A DNA stretch of 64,000 nt. Origin: Gnetum montanum. Taxonomy: Eukaryota > Streptophyta > Gnetopsida > Gnetales > Gnetaceae. The stretch spans positions 1,084,604 to 1,148,603 of the forward strand of contig MNCI01034009.1 of NCBI GenBank assembly GCA_015680685.1. Direction: 5' to 3'. Both the position numbers and the translations under genes were made by a program. Below the pieces are notes generated by a model. The model was not told the DNA's origin. It was given only the letters and a program-made list of their open reading frames with translations, and made no database searches. Below, piece by piece: positions 11,792 through 22,447 of the stretch. Every line of letters begins with the position of its first letter. The stretch's first letter is position 1.

Positions 11792-12046
11792 CTATTTGTA
11801 GTGAGGTACTTTTCTACCTTGAATTGTCACTTCTATTTTACTACTGTTTATGCTATTATTCAAATTGCATTCCATACATTCTGTCTTACTTATACTAATT
11901 TTTAAGCCTTTTAATTCTAGAGTATGTCTACACTTCTCCATTTTCACAATGATACTTTCTTGAGTTATATCTGCCAACACAATATAATCTACAAACACCA
12001 TACACCAAAGGATTTCTTCTTGTATTTCCTTTGTTAATTCATCCAT
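11792..12046 (-). pseudogene. RTE LINE reverse-transcriptase fragment
   Basis: This is an open stretch of 84 codons beginning MDELTKEIQEEILWCMVF. The catalytic box reads F-V-D-Y-I-V-L where plant RTE elements have F-A-D-D, so the second catalytic Asp is Tyr. It continues with the family's LELKGLKISISKTECMEC segment. Endonuclease and the rest of RT are missing. Inactive remnant, not a host gene. Confidence 0.75.
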
Positions 12047-12501
12047 AATAATGTCTTAGGGGTATATATTGATAAAGAAGTTTTATTTTTAAAGCTTTCC
12101 TAACTATTATTTTTGTAAATTTTAAAGGCTTTTATCTTCGTGTCATCATTATTAATTTTACTCTTCATTACTTGTTCTCATTATCTTTTATTCTTATAAT
12201 ATGTTCATTTTACAAAATTTAATTCTATCTAACTATCAAGTTGATTATTTTACACCTTAACCTTAGGGCATATGGTCAAAGTTTGAATTCTAACAACTTT
12301 ATTATTTCTTTGAATATTCTTTGAAATATTTAGATAAATTAAAAATAATTTGAAATACCTTATATAGATTTACAAGGAAGGAATTGCTAGTTCAAGTCAT
12401 ACTGAAAACATATTTATGTTTTATATAAGTTCCATCAAAGTATTCTGTTGAGTATATATGTTTTTGAGGGTACATATAGTAAAAATAATTTGGATTCAAT
12501 T

Positions 12502-12523
12502 CCATCCCATCCCATCCCATCCC
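12502..12523 (+). repeat. Short (CCCAT)n microsatellite
   Basis: About four tandem units of CCCAT. No gene lies in the surrounding 12060-12590, which is AT-rich. Confidence 0.8.
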
Positions 12524-12587
12524 TCTTCTATATTTCCTAGTACTTGATTATATTGTAAACTTCATTGTATTTGAAATAAAAGATTTA

Positions 12588-12672
12588 TTAGGCAATGCTA
12601 AGTTATAAAGTTCTCATTGAACTATATATCTTGAGATGTACCTATATTACAATTATTTCAGTATTCCAATAC
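12588..12672 (+). mobile_element. SINE-A 3' half
   Basis: GGCAATGCTAAGTTATAAAG leads into the body and the 3' end GTACCTATATTACAATTATT, the best view of the SINE-A tail in the window. The tRNA-like head is missing. C-rich and A-rich runs follow. Confidence 0.5.
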
Positions 12673-12743
12673 ACCCCCACCCCATCCTTTCCCCTCCAAC
12701 CAAAGAAAGAAAAAAAAAACTTTACAAAATTAAGTTTAAGATT

Positions 12744-12850
12744 ACAATGAGATGTTAGCTTAGTGATAAGAGTCTTAGCCTAGTAATCCCACATTACAAA
12801 TTTAACTTCATTAGGCAACACAAAGTTATAAATTTAAAAGAAAATCCCTA
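12744..12850 (+). mobile_element. SINE-A copy
   Basis: ACAATGAGATGTTAGCTTAG begins the tRNA-like head. The A box is degenerate (TAGCTTAGTGA), the B-box region reads CACATTACAAATTTAACTTC, and the body ends near 12840. Confidence 0.55.
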
Positions 12851-12960
12851 AAAGGAATTCTAAAGTAAACATGTAGACCATAAGTTATAGATTCAATCCT
12901 AGAAGATATATTAAGACACATACTATTTGAGAGTACAATACAAATATAATATGAAATGTT

Positions 12961-13122
12961 TGAACCTGAAAAAATGACTATAACTACATCCTAAGAGATA
13001 TAGCCAATGAGATAATTTTAGAAGAATTATATTTAAATATAAGGGTACCTCAAGTGTGATTCAAATTGATAACCTCTTATCTAATAAAATAATGAGCTAA
13101 CCACTTGAGCCACTTGTCATTA
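12961..13122 (-). mobile_element. SINE-B copy (second tRNA-derived family)
   Basis: On the minus strand the head reads GTGGCTCAAGTGGTTAGCTC (A box) and, after ~25 bp, GAGGTTATCAATTTGAATC (B box), then a body ending in 'tatagtcattttttcag'. It pairs over its length with 23937-24106 but not with SINE-A. Confidence 0.6.
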
Positions 13123-13274
13123 GCTATAATAAGAATATATGTTTATAAAGTATAACACTAAAATAGCTAGTTATAGTAAATTATTGTCAACTCCTTTGTG
13201 TACTTTATTGGCTTAGCCTATTCTGATTAGATAAAGGCATCAAGATAAAGATTTTCTATAAACACAATGCCTAT

Positions 13275-13432
13275 TTAGGTGTCAAATCCCAATATATATA
13301 TATGTTAAAAATAAAAATCCAAACTACAAAAGTAGAAGAGTACTATAAAAAGGAGAAACTCTAAATCAATAGAAAGAAAAGGCCTAATTGATTTGGGAAT
13401 GTGATTTTAGGTTTTTATCCTTACAACCAATC
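13275..13432 (-). repeat. Right arm of the long inverted repeat
   Basis: Reverse-complement partner of 10769-10925. From 13433 to about 13930 the DNA is AT-rich; nothing certain is visible there, though it may be the far end of the following remnant. Confidence 0.6.
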
Positions 13433-13934
13433 CTTAAAATCCTTCACTCTAGGGTAAGAAATGAAACATTCCATGAAAAGATTAATATTGGATGGAGGAA
13501 AAGGAAACCCCTGCACCATTAATAGAATCAAAATTATCAAAAGATATTATCTTCATATCTTGATGAATAGTTGCAAATGAATTATTAGCAGTTAAAATAT
13601 CTTGAACATGTTGAACCTTCTGAAGATTTGACATTTAATCACTAATATATAGACTCCCTCAATGTTTTTTTATTATCAAGAAATATTTGAAAACCATGTG
13701 AATTAACAATAGGATTCTATGAAACTTAAGGAACATATATTTATTTCATATTATCAAATAGTTTTTTGAAAATGATTTCCTCAAAACCTTTCTTGAAGAT
13801 ACATTCTATTGAACAATAACAACATAAAGGGATGGGCTAATAGTTGGAATGTCAATAGAAGAAATCATTATAGGATTTTCAACATATGTAGGAAAAACAT
13901 TAGTAGGATCTATAACATTTGTATAAGAAACCTT

Positions 13935-14610
13935 AGTAGCATATAAGGACATGAATCAAACATATAACCCTCTCAATAATAGTAGTAATATGAATTTGGA
14001 TTATTGTAATAAACAACCTTTTATGCATAATCAATTCTACCATCATGTAGAAGAATTTCTCTCTTAAGCGAATAAAGATCCACTTTAATCATAATTGAAT
14101 TCTACAAAAACCACTAGTTGCAGTGAAGGTTTCGGAATGCTTGATTAGCCCAATATGAGAGATAATGTCCCTTTCAACTTTTTCAAAAATTAATGGAAGA
14201 GTAAAACATTTAACAAAACAAGGAACCTTTCGAAATTCAAGAGATGCTAGATTAAAATAGGGAGTTCACTTTTGAATAATCAATAAAGCATGATGATGAT
14301 TGAAAATACCAATATCAAGGGCCTTAGAAACAATCGTTGAATCAAAAAATTCAACTAGCAAAAATAAGTCTGACAAATAATAAGCATGGACAACATCCAA
14401 ATCTTGATCTTTCCAAATTAAATTTAAGTGATTCAAAATATTGGAGAAATAAGGTAAATAACCAAAAATTTGCACGAAAACATACATTCCAAAAGTTTCC
14501 TGAGTAATAGATTCATATAAATTATCAGGAAATTCATAGAATGGCAAGGAAGCGGTGGTTCTACTAGAATGCTCATCTACTGAATTTGGTGGCATTGTAA
14601 GTAATATCAA
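13935..14610 (-). pseudogene. DUF4283/zinc-knuckle-like remnant, copy 1
   Basis: On the minus strand an open stretch (14610-14266) ends ...ALDIGIFNHHHALLIIQK and continues through a stop into 'YFN', 'KVPCFV', 'LPLIFEKVERDIISHIG'. This order (hydrophobic block, trp/lys-type 'lliqkW', 'aKVP.fv.l..LPL.F') is the pattern of plant DUF4283 domains, found in L1-type LINE ORF1 and related proteins. Downstream, VVYYNNPNSYYYY then a stop, then EGYMFDSCP, looks like the CCHC_4 knuckle with the first cysteines turned to Tyr. Family assignment is by reading only. Confidence 0.5.
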
Positions 14611-14815
14611 TGCTAGATCCCTTACTACCTCAAATCAATGTTGAAACCCTACAAAAAAGGTTGGAAATTAACAATCAATGGTTCTATGCAATGATGCTTT
14701 TGCTATTAAAAGGATCATCATCTAGAGCCACTATTACTCATTTGATTATGGCCCATGACTTCTTATGTGCAAGGCATATGTTTTTGGGAAAGTGAATTGT
14801 TGTTGGAATCAAAAC

Positions 14816-15592
14816 TGATGAGTGGCGAGGTACCCCTACACTCAACCATACGAATACGAGCGTAACACGTGCAATCCGGTTGAACTCCACAGACTAAGTG
14901 CCTACATTCCTCATGGAACACTTAAGGTTAATTATTCATTGTCTTCCCAAACTTACTTGTATTTATCATAGTGTATGGTTAAGTAAGTCTGAGGTATATG
15001 ATTTTTATAGATTTTTCTATTTTATCTCCTATGTTGAGAGGTGAAGGGTTGAAGAAACTAATTAACTAACTTTAACTAACTAACTAAGTCTGAATTAACC
15101 TAGCATCAGCATCCGTTCCCACTTACCGTTTAAACCCTGAACCAATGCAACCTTGGTTACCAAACGCTAATTGTTACTGGGATCACCAAGCGTAATGCAC
15201 GTGCTCGAAGTGGTCGTACTGAGGCACTTAACTAGGAGAGAAGGGTTGAGAGAGATTTAATAACTAATAAAGTAATTAAATAACAAATAATAAACAATAG
15301 TAAATAAAGTCCTAATTAGCCTATTACATGTACTACAAGGTTTATCCAGAAGTTCATCTTTATTGTCGTACACAAACTTGTGTTCATGTACAATGTCTGC
15401 TCGAATAAAGATTTGTTCACTTTGGAGTTCTTACTGTGGGCACATGGAAAATATTCTATCTCTGGAGGGATCAAACTACCAGAGTTTCACTACATTCTAA
15501 GCCTAGGATGAGAAACAAGGGAGAGCTACCTCTTATTTATAGATATGACGGTGCACTGTGATATCATGGCCCATGCGATATCACGTCCCATC
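14816..15592 (-). repeat. Solo LTR of the Athila-like family, split at its tip by element E
   Basis: The LTR starts TGATGAGTGGCGAGG and runs (reverse orientation) through the conserved R/U5 and U3 with GATATC motifs to ...CCCATC at 15592. Its last base is A at 22021, after element E. The 5 bp before it (AAAAC, 14811-14815) recur at 22022-22026, the target duplication. With E removed, a complete 778-bp LTR with matching flanks and no internal region remains: a solo LTR from LTR-LTR recombination. Confidence 0.88.
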
Positions 15593-16433
15593 TAATGAGT
15601 GGTGAGATACCCCTACACTCAACCATACGAATACGAGCGTTCTCACGTGCAATCCAGTTGAACTCCACAGACGGACTAGTTGTGGCACTTAGACAGTTAT
15701 CCTTAGGTCGCAGTTTGTTGTCTTCCCACCTGGACTAGTATTATATTTGTCACGTATGGTTTAGTCCAAAGTGAGGTGTATGTTGTGTTCCTAATCTAAT
15801 GCTACTCCTGAAGGTAGTGGAAAATAATATTAACTAAGCTAAGCTAGGAGGAAAAGGGTAAGAAAATCTAATCTAGCCTAAGTGCGATGAGCATCCGTTC
15901 CTTGATCATCTGTACACATCTTGGACTTCTTGCATGACTACCACTAGGATTACCAAGCGCAGATCCTAGGTACGCCACTGGGTTACCAAGTAGTCACACT
16001 TAAATGCTTGTAATCAAGTCGTACTCATTTCGCGTTACTAGGAGATAAGGGTGAGAGAGTATTAACTAGGAAAGCAATAAATAACAATAACAATTAAATA
16101 AATAACAAAGTGAATGCTGCAATGATGAAGTAATATCGATCTTTATTTCTGGTCATGTGTGTGTCCAAGTACATCACACTCGAATAAAGGATGTCGTACA
16201 ATTACAATCACCACACTGTGGGCAGACACTGAAAAATATTCTCTCTGGAAGGGAAAAACTGGTAGAGCTTCGCTAAGGAACTAAACTAGATGCCTAAAAC
16301 TAGGAAAGCCACCTCTTATTTATAAACATTGAGGCAAGCCATGATATCGCGTACGCGATATCATGGCCACTGGAACAACAGGGCTGTGATATCACAACTA
16401 CGATATCATAGCCAGCAAATTCATGACTCATCA
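15593..16433 (-). repeat. 3' LTR of element E
   Basis: The LTR is 841 bp. It reads TAATGAGTGG (first base pair decayed from TGATGAGTGG) to GACTCATCA. Reverse-strand TATA region is 'cctcttatttataaacattg' at about 16311. The adjacent TACCCCCACGA (16434-16444) is the reverse complement of the polypurine tract, which fixes the minus-strand orientation. Confidence 0.9.
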
Positions 16434-16444
16434 TACCCCCACGA
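16434..16444 (-). other. 3' polypurine tract of element E
   Basis: TCGTGGGGGTA on the minus strand abuts the LTR, as in the sister elements. The conserved 'ctcgaggatgag' block follows at about 16452-16466. Confidence 0.75.
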
Positions 16445-16614
16445 CTAAATGAAAACTCATCCTCGAGTTAAAGTGAGAACAAGCGCCATTGATTACACAG
16501 TGGATAGGTATGGGATTATTGACTGACTAGAATGGATTCATGCTGCAGTGTGGAGTCAAAACAAAATTGAGACACAACACAAAAGAAAATCCTATTATTA
16601 CAAAATAGTGAAAC

Positions 16615-17210
16615 TCATGTAGTTCTTGGTGGCGGTGGCTCCTCCATTGGTGTCTTTCCCTTTTCTTGTGCTCCAAGTCTTAGAATTTGATGGCGTTGAA
16701 GTATGGCCTGGAGTTTCTCCTCTTGTAAGGCCATGAGTGCCTTGGCATGCATGTAAGTTTGTGCTTGTTCCATAGAGGCAGCCCAGTCAGCCTTCTCTTT
16801 TTCTTCCACCACCCTTTTATTCTCTGTCAACAGTTTATTAAGTTGCTCGGTTCTGAAGTTTTCTAGCTAGTTCTGAGCAACCTTTGGCCCTGTATTCGGA
16901 AGGTTTAATACTTCCGAAATGGCTTGAACAGAGAAATCAATAGTACACCAAAAATGTTAACCATGGTGCCTTCTTCTTCATTGTGCCAAAATTGGTATGT
17001 TTCTCCTAAGTACCAGGCACCGCTTTCAGAGAGGGTATCTCCTGCTTCTACATGCCTAGATCGTACAATAGAAGGATCTTCTTGATAAACACTAAATGAT
17101 TGTTCCTCCTGTTCTACATGTTTTCCAGCAAGATCTTGTCTTTCACCTCTCCTAGGTTGTTTGATCACACCTTGAGCAGGACCTTCTTGTTGTCTGCATT
17201 TCGGGGCCAT
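16615..17210 (-). pseudogene. ORF3 of element E, internally deleted
   Basis: The start at 17210 (MAPKCRQQEGPAQG...) matches ORF3 starts in F and B and lies behind a GGCAG, the acceptor-like context. The conserved SGAWYLGETYQFW block appears by about residue 65, but the reading then runs out of frame and stops at 16908. A second open piece (16830-16615, MTENKRVVEEKEKADW...) is the Lys/Glu-rich C-terminal part ending PMEEPPPP. Compared with F's 951 codons, roughly 750 codons are missing. Stops and the deletion make it inactive. Confidence 0.75.
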
Positions 17211-19095
17211 CTGCCATCACACGGGACCAATCGTTAGTAAGGTTGTTACCAAAGTTAGGTTATACCTTACTACTTGCCTTAATAGATTTACTTTATTTCC
17301 GTGTGATGTTAATTATTGGAAGAACATGTCCCTGAAAGATTATAATGTTGAGTCCTTTTTGCTTAGGTGGTTTTCAAATTTAATTTTCTGGTATAGCTAA
17401 GGGGATGAAATTGTTTTTGACACATTTTATTCTTAATTTTATAAATAATTACCCTTAAATATGTCCTTCAAAAAATAATGAATTTCAAAAAATTTATGTG
17501 CTATTTGGCATGTGCCCCTCCCCCACGACTAAGCTAAACACTTCGGGTGTAAGTAGGTTCAAACAGAATGAAAATCGAAGTACCAGCAAGCGAGCTATGG
17601 ATATGAAAGCAAGGGATGCACTATCGCGAGTCGTAGAGAGGAATTTGAAAAACTTCCCCTTCATGAACAGTTGCAAATGATGTTGATTAGCACAAGGGTC
17701 ACGTATATATATTTTCATTAAAGTTAGGGCACTTAGAGAATATACCGAATTTTTAATATTTCTTTGAAATTAAACGATGTAAACTAAGGACATCTAGATG
17801 ATTGTTAAAGGGTTCCAGGGTAATTCAACTAGTTCTAAAGGCATGAAAATTATGATGGTGTGGAATTTATCAATAAGAACCTCGGATGGTAGAGAAAAAA
17901 ACTATGTGATGATTCATAGGAACGTTGACTCAGAGGGATAGTAATAAGGGAAAGAATATCATGAACAATACACTGAGGGTAATAAATGATGTGTGTGAGC
18001 TATGTCATAAGTGAAGATTACAAAAGATTACACAAGTGGGTCCTCCCCAAAGTAGGTTCCAACCTATAATGCCCTTGTGTAACCACACTTAAAGTGTCTG
18101 TGGGCACTAGAAGGGTTAAATGTAATCTGCACTAACTCCACAAAACACACACATGTAAATATCACCGAAATGAGATGAAGATTCTATGCTACACGGGACA
18201 CGAGCTACAATTACACGAATAATGAGATGAGATGAAGTATAGAAGGGAGCATAGAGATCGGGACATAAGGTAACTGACCTAGGGCACAGTGAATCCTACG
18301 TAAAAAGCATGATTAACATGTCATTAACCCATCGTTCCAAGATCAGGACCAAGTCCATCCTTCTAATCAGTGACATCGCATTGTTTCATCCCATGATGAA
18401 CAACTATGAGAGTACCATAACAACAAGGCATACGATCACTTGGCATTTTGTCCAAGGGAGGAGTGATTTTTGTTTTGTGGTACTTTTCTTCTTCTTTTTT
18501 CTTTTTGAATATTGAATCCAAAGAAGCCACCAACCTTCAAGCATGGATGCATGTCTTTCCAATGGAACCCCCTAGAACAGCATTTGATTTTTAAGTTCCC
18601 TTTTGATTACTCTTACTCCCATTTTTCATTAGATCTACAAGGATCTTTGTACAACCACATTGCATGATAACTCCCATAGATGTCACCAAAGAGAATCTGC
18701 AAGTCCCCTTGATGTCACACCCTAATCATTCCCTCTTGGTCCATCCTTCTTCATTTTGGGTACAATGAACACAAAATTAATTTTAAGTTTTAAGAATGTT
18801 AAGAATATCACTGTACCCTCGAACAGAACCTCTTTATTTGTAGAATGGATGAGTGGGTGTAATGGGCTCACTGTCGAAATAATTGCTCACTCATGACTTA
18901 ATAACATAGAACACACCTCAACCAACGATCCACATGAGTGTTTTATTCATAGATGAGATTACTTATAAAAACGTATAAAGACAAAAACACAAAAAGATAA
19001 AAAGATAAAACAAAAAGTTGAAAAATGAAAAATTGGAAAAAAAATTGAAAAATTAAAGAAAATAAAAAGTGGTTATTAATCCTGCTTGTTATTAG
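17211..19095 (-). other. Spacer of element E between gag-like region and ORF3
   Basis: Non-coding on reading. Part of it (17990-18440) is shared with 44190-44700, the spacer of element G: both contain the phrase 'acaagtgg.tcct.ccca' and 'atgcccttgt.taacca'. The right end (18820-19090) matches the 'ccacatcatccacccatcc' portion of the spacer of B, D and F, and is A-rich. Confidence 0.6.
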
Positions 19096-19099
19096 AATG

Positions 19100-20999
19100 G
19101 GGGATATCCCTCATAGCTAAATGGTTGAGGATGGCATGGATTAATAACTGACAACTAGGATCCTTGCATCTTGGAAATCTTGGGGCTCGATCATACTTAC
19201 CCCATCAGGTTTCACACACTTGATTATAATAAGCATAGTGGGGCAATTTGTACGATGTAGTTCCTAGATAACAAGTTGACCCACTATAATGTTTGTGACC
19301 ATTAGATGGTATGCAAGGATTAATAAATGAAGGTTGAGGATCCTTGCATGTTGGATGTATTGGAACTAGTCCATACTTACCCCATTGAGGTTCACACACT
19401 TGATTGTAGTAAGCATAGTGGGGCATTTTATATGATGTAGTTCCCAGAGTTGACTCACTATGATATTTGTGACCATTAGATGGTATGCAAGGATTGGGTT
19501 AATGCCTCCCATGGTTGTGTTCATTGGGTCGTATGGTTGTTGGAGTGTTAGTTGGTGGCCTTGATGAAGTTACATGAGGCACTGGGTTCGAAGGTAAGGG
19601 TGCACCATAGTGTGGGACTTGTGCTGGGTTGGAAGATGCAATGGCCTCGAAATTGTGTTGTCCCTTCTTATGGCCATGTTCAAAGAAAGGACGCTTTTGA
19701 TGTTGAGGAAGCTTTTCACTACTATTAGTAGCATTAGCACAAGTAGTGTTCATGGGTTGTTGTTGTGGTGTAGGCACCTTAGGAACAGTTGGTGGCACTG
19801 TGGAAGGAGGGAAAGGATGAGAATGTTGAAAGTTAGGAGGAGTATGAGATGCAAAAGGTGGTGGTTGTGTTGGAGGTATGGGCTGATAATATTATGGAAA
19901 ATAGTATTGTGGTGAGATAAAGTGCGTTGGTCCAGTTGGAGAAACAAGATGTTGAACTTGATAAGCATTTGGATTCGAATAATATGAAGGGTGCCTCCAG
20001 TCTAAGGGTGGTCTCCCCCACGACTGGGATTGTTTCCATTGTGATCAAACACAGTATCTCTATACGAACTCTGGATGTAACGTGCTTTCCCAATGCTCCT
20101 GTAAATGTAACAATATTGGGCATTGGCCCTTGGGGTGATCGTACAGGCATATGTTGCATTCATACGTATGATTGCCAGTTGAGCGCTTATTCCCTTCATT
20201 ATTTTTCTCTGAATGTCTAATGTTTTGTCCTGCTTCTTGGGTTGTCAAAACTCTATCTCCAATATTTTTGATAAATTCTCCACACTTTTGATACGTCCAT
20301 TCCAACATCTTATTGATCTTTACCTCGGCTTCTTCTAATGTTTGTTGTATTGGCAAAGATGATGTTTCCACCTTGAGATTGGTTGATTTCTCCTTTTTAT
20401 GATCATGGACCTTTGTTNTAAGGCCATGTCCAAGGGTTCATGTTTTGCTTGTTTCCATCCTTGGATTTGTTTCCTCAAGGCTGACACTCTTGCGTAGGTT
20501 TGATATTTGTCATTAAAGGCTTCTACCATTGTTGACCAATGTCATATTGAATTTGTTTTTAATGATCTATACCATATTTTTTCTTGGTCAACAAGTGTCA
20601 TAGGAAAGAGCTTAAGTTTTTGCCAACCGTTATCAATGTTGTTCAATGCGCAGGCATCGTAGAAGGCTTGTAAATGTTGATGCAGATCTAAGTCATAGCC
20701 TCCTGAAAAAGTAGGGAAGCTGTTTAAATCGAGCCTGGGTAGATGGCTCTCTTTACGATGCCTACATGAGATTCAAACAGCCTCTTGTATTTGCATTAAG
20801 CTTGTAGTGGCCAGTCGTCATCAGGTAAGTTAGGCTTTCGTGTATTGGGATGACGTTGTTTTTGTTCATGCTTATAAGAAACTTCCACTTCAGGTTGTAT
20901 AATCCAATCTTCATCGTCAGAGAGTTCGTTGGTTCTCCAATGAACTTCTTCACTAAGTGTGGCATTATTATAATCTTGTAGGAGAGGCATTATTGTGAA
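19100..20999 (-). pseudogene. gag-like region of element E
   Basis: From right to left: an acidic N-terminal part (20990-20796), a gag core with LFPMTL... and NDKYQTYARVSALRKQIQGW (20640-20420), a shortened zinc knuckle CNICLYDHPKGQCP (about 20165-20125), and a Pro/His/Gln-rich C-terminal part containing 180-bp coding repeats. The order of core then knuckle equals gag of F and D. The N-terminal HPDEYVP/FILHQDEQ block of C, D and F is not seen. Stops, frame changes and one n (20418) break it. It would have made the virion shell. Confidence 0.7.
19130..19500 (-). repeat. Tandem ~180-bp coding repeat in gag of element E
   Basis: Two full units and part of a third, with period 180 bp ('catacttaccccat' recurs at 19192 and 19372). 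On the minus strand each unit encodes 60 residues, with PHYAYYNQVCE and QWGKYGL in each. The period is a multiple of three, so the frame is kept. Confidence 0.8.
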
Positions 21000-21111
21000 A
21001 CTGTGTGTGAATTTAGATGTGACTTTTTTATAATTATTTCTTCTAAAAGATATATCGTTAAGTCCTATACAGTGACCTTGTATGATATAACTAATCTAGA
21101 TAACTAGCACC

Positions 21112-21131
21112 ATCCCCGACAACGGTGCCAA
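21112..21131 (-). other. Primer-binding site of element E (tRNA-Asp-like)
   Basis: On the minus strand TTGGCACCGTTGTCGGGGAT follows the 5' LTR directly. It has two mismatches to TGGCGCCGTTGCCGGGGA, the complement of the plant tRNA-Asp 3' end; this is the best-preserved PBS in the window. Confidence 0.85.
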
Positions 21132-22015
21132 TGATGAGTGGCAAGATACCCCTACACTCAACCATACAAATACAAGCGTTCTCATGCGCAATCCGGTTGA
21201 ACTCCCCAGACAGACTAGTTGTGGCACCTAGACAATTATCCTTAGGTCGTAGTTCATTGTCTTCCCACCTCAACTAGTATTATATTTGTCACGTATGGTT
21301 TAGTCCAGAGTGAGGTGTATGATGTGTTCCTAATCTAATGCTACTCCTGAAGGCAGTGGAAAATAATATTAACTAAGCTAAGCTAGGAGGAAAATGGTAA
21401 AAAAATCTAATCTAGCCGCAGTGAGCATCCATTCCTTGATCATCCGTACACATCTTGGACTTCGTGCATGACTACCACTAGGATTACCAAGCGCAGATCC
21501 TAGGTACGCCACTGGGTTACCAAGTAGTCACACTTAAATGCTCGTAATCAAGTCATACTCATTCCGCGTTACTAGGAGATAAGGGTGAGAGAGTATTAGC
21601 TAGGAAAGTAATAAATAACAATAATAATTAAATAAATAACAATTAATTAAATAAATAACAAAGTGAATGCTGCAATGATGAAGTAATCTCGATCTCTATT
21701 TCCGGTCGTGTGCGTGTCCAAGTACATCACACTCGAATAAAGGATGTTGTACAATTACAATCACCACACTGCGGGCAAACACTGAAAAATATTTTATCTC
21801 TGGAAGGGGAAAACTACCAGAGCTTCGCTAAGAAACTAAACTAGATGCCTAAAACTGGGAAAGCCGCCTCTTATTTATAGACATTGAGGCAGGCCATGAT
21901 ATATGCGATATCACGGTAGGCGATATCACAACACCTACGATATCGCGGCCACTGCAACAACAGGGCTGTGATATCACGATTGCGATATCACAGCCAGCAA
22001 ATTCATGACTTATCA
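21132..22015 (-). repeat. 5' LTR of element E
   Basis: The LTR is 884 bp, TGATGAGTGG...GACTTATCA, closely matching the 3' LTR (15593-16433) apart from a few indels such as the extra 'attaattaaataaataac' near 21645 and an extended GATATC array near 21897-21990. A TATA-like region is at about 21868 ('cctcttatttatagacattg'). Confidence 0.9.
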
Positions 22016-22057
22016 CCATCAAAAACTAAATAATTATATATACCTTAGCTGTAACAT

Positions 22058-22170
22058 GCTTGATTTGGAAGCTCTAAGTGATGATAAGATTCTTGATTTG
22101 GAAGCTTTAAGTTATGGTAAGACTCTTGATTTATATGCTCTAAGTTATGGGTTCAATTTTGGTAGGTAAT
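22058..22170 (+). mobile_element. SINE-A head fragment with an internal duplication
   Basis: The unit 'gattcttgatttggaagct' to 'aagtta' is present about twice in tandem before TTATGGGTTCAATTTTGGTA (B box) and GGTAATGCT. It matches the reverse strand of 24164-24230. The DNA from 22171 to 22447 is AT-rich with nothing recognised. Confidence 0.5.
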
Positions 22171-22447
22171 GCTGGAATCAAGACTAAACTAGCTTAGTTA
22201 AATGTTTAAAATATATACCTATAAATTGCTTGAGATAATCTTTTTTGTTGTCATAAAGAAAGATGCTTGTCCTTACATTCCTATATAGAAAATTATTTAA
22301 TAGAGAGATTAAAAAATGTGGCATATATACCCAATTGTATAGTTTGTATTTTTTAATTTGAGTATGATACATGAAATAAAATTTTCTTCTTTAGGAGGTG
22401 GGTATTGGATCCCACAAAAACATTTCTTTAGAGTACATCAAAAGTAA

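Larger units (their letters stand above)
11082..12060 (-). mobile_element. RTE-type LINE, 5'-truncated
   Basis: On the minus strand it ends in a (GAT)n tail at 11082-11096, after the very common plant LINE 3' motif reading 'tagctaatcccattttgttg' in this copy. A reverse-transcriptase fragment lies at 11792-12046. A SINE-A copy (11351-11440) sits inside it. The 5' end is lost near 12060. The GAT-type microsatellite tail and the DELTK...IQEEILWCM block are typical of plant RTE elements. Confidence 0.75.
15593..22015 (-). mobile_element. Element E, non-autonomous Athila-like element, TSD CCATC
   Basis: Two LTRs (21132-22015 5'; 15593-16433 3') enclose a PBS, a gag-like region, a spacer and a shortened ORF3, with no protease, RT or integrase. 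The 5-bp duplication CCATC is exact at 15588-15592 and 22016-22020. It inserted five bases from the tip of the solo LTR. Total 6,423 bp against 13,177 bp for F. An unresolved base (n) is at 20418. Confidence 0.93.

Noticed and set aside
11792-12046. Open ORF that might be a host gene
   Set aside because: Its residues match RTE LINE reverse transcriptase and it is followed by a LINE 3' tail with a GAT repeat.
14610-14795. Plus-strand ORF of 61 codons
   Set aside because: It has no motif and lies next to the minus-strand DUF4283-like remnant.
19610-19915. Plus-strand Arg/Trp/Cys-rich ORF
   Set aside because: It is antisense to the Pro/His-rich gag end of element E and has no features of its own.
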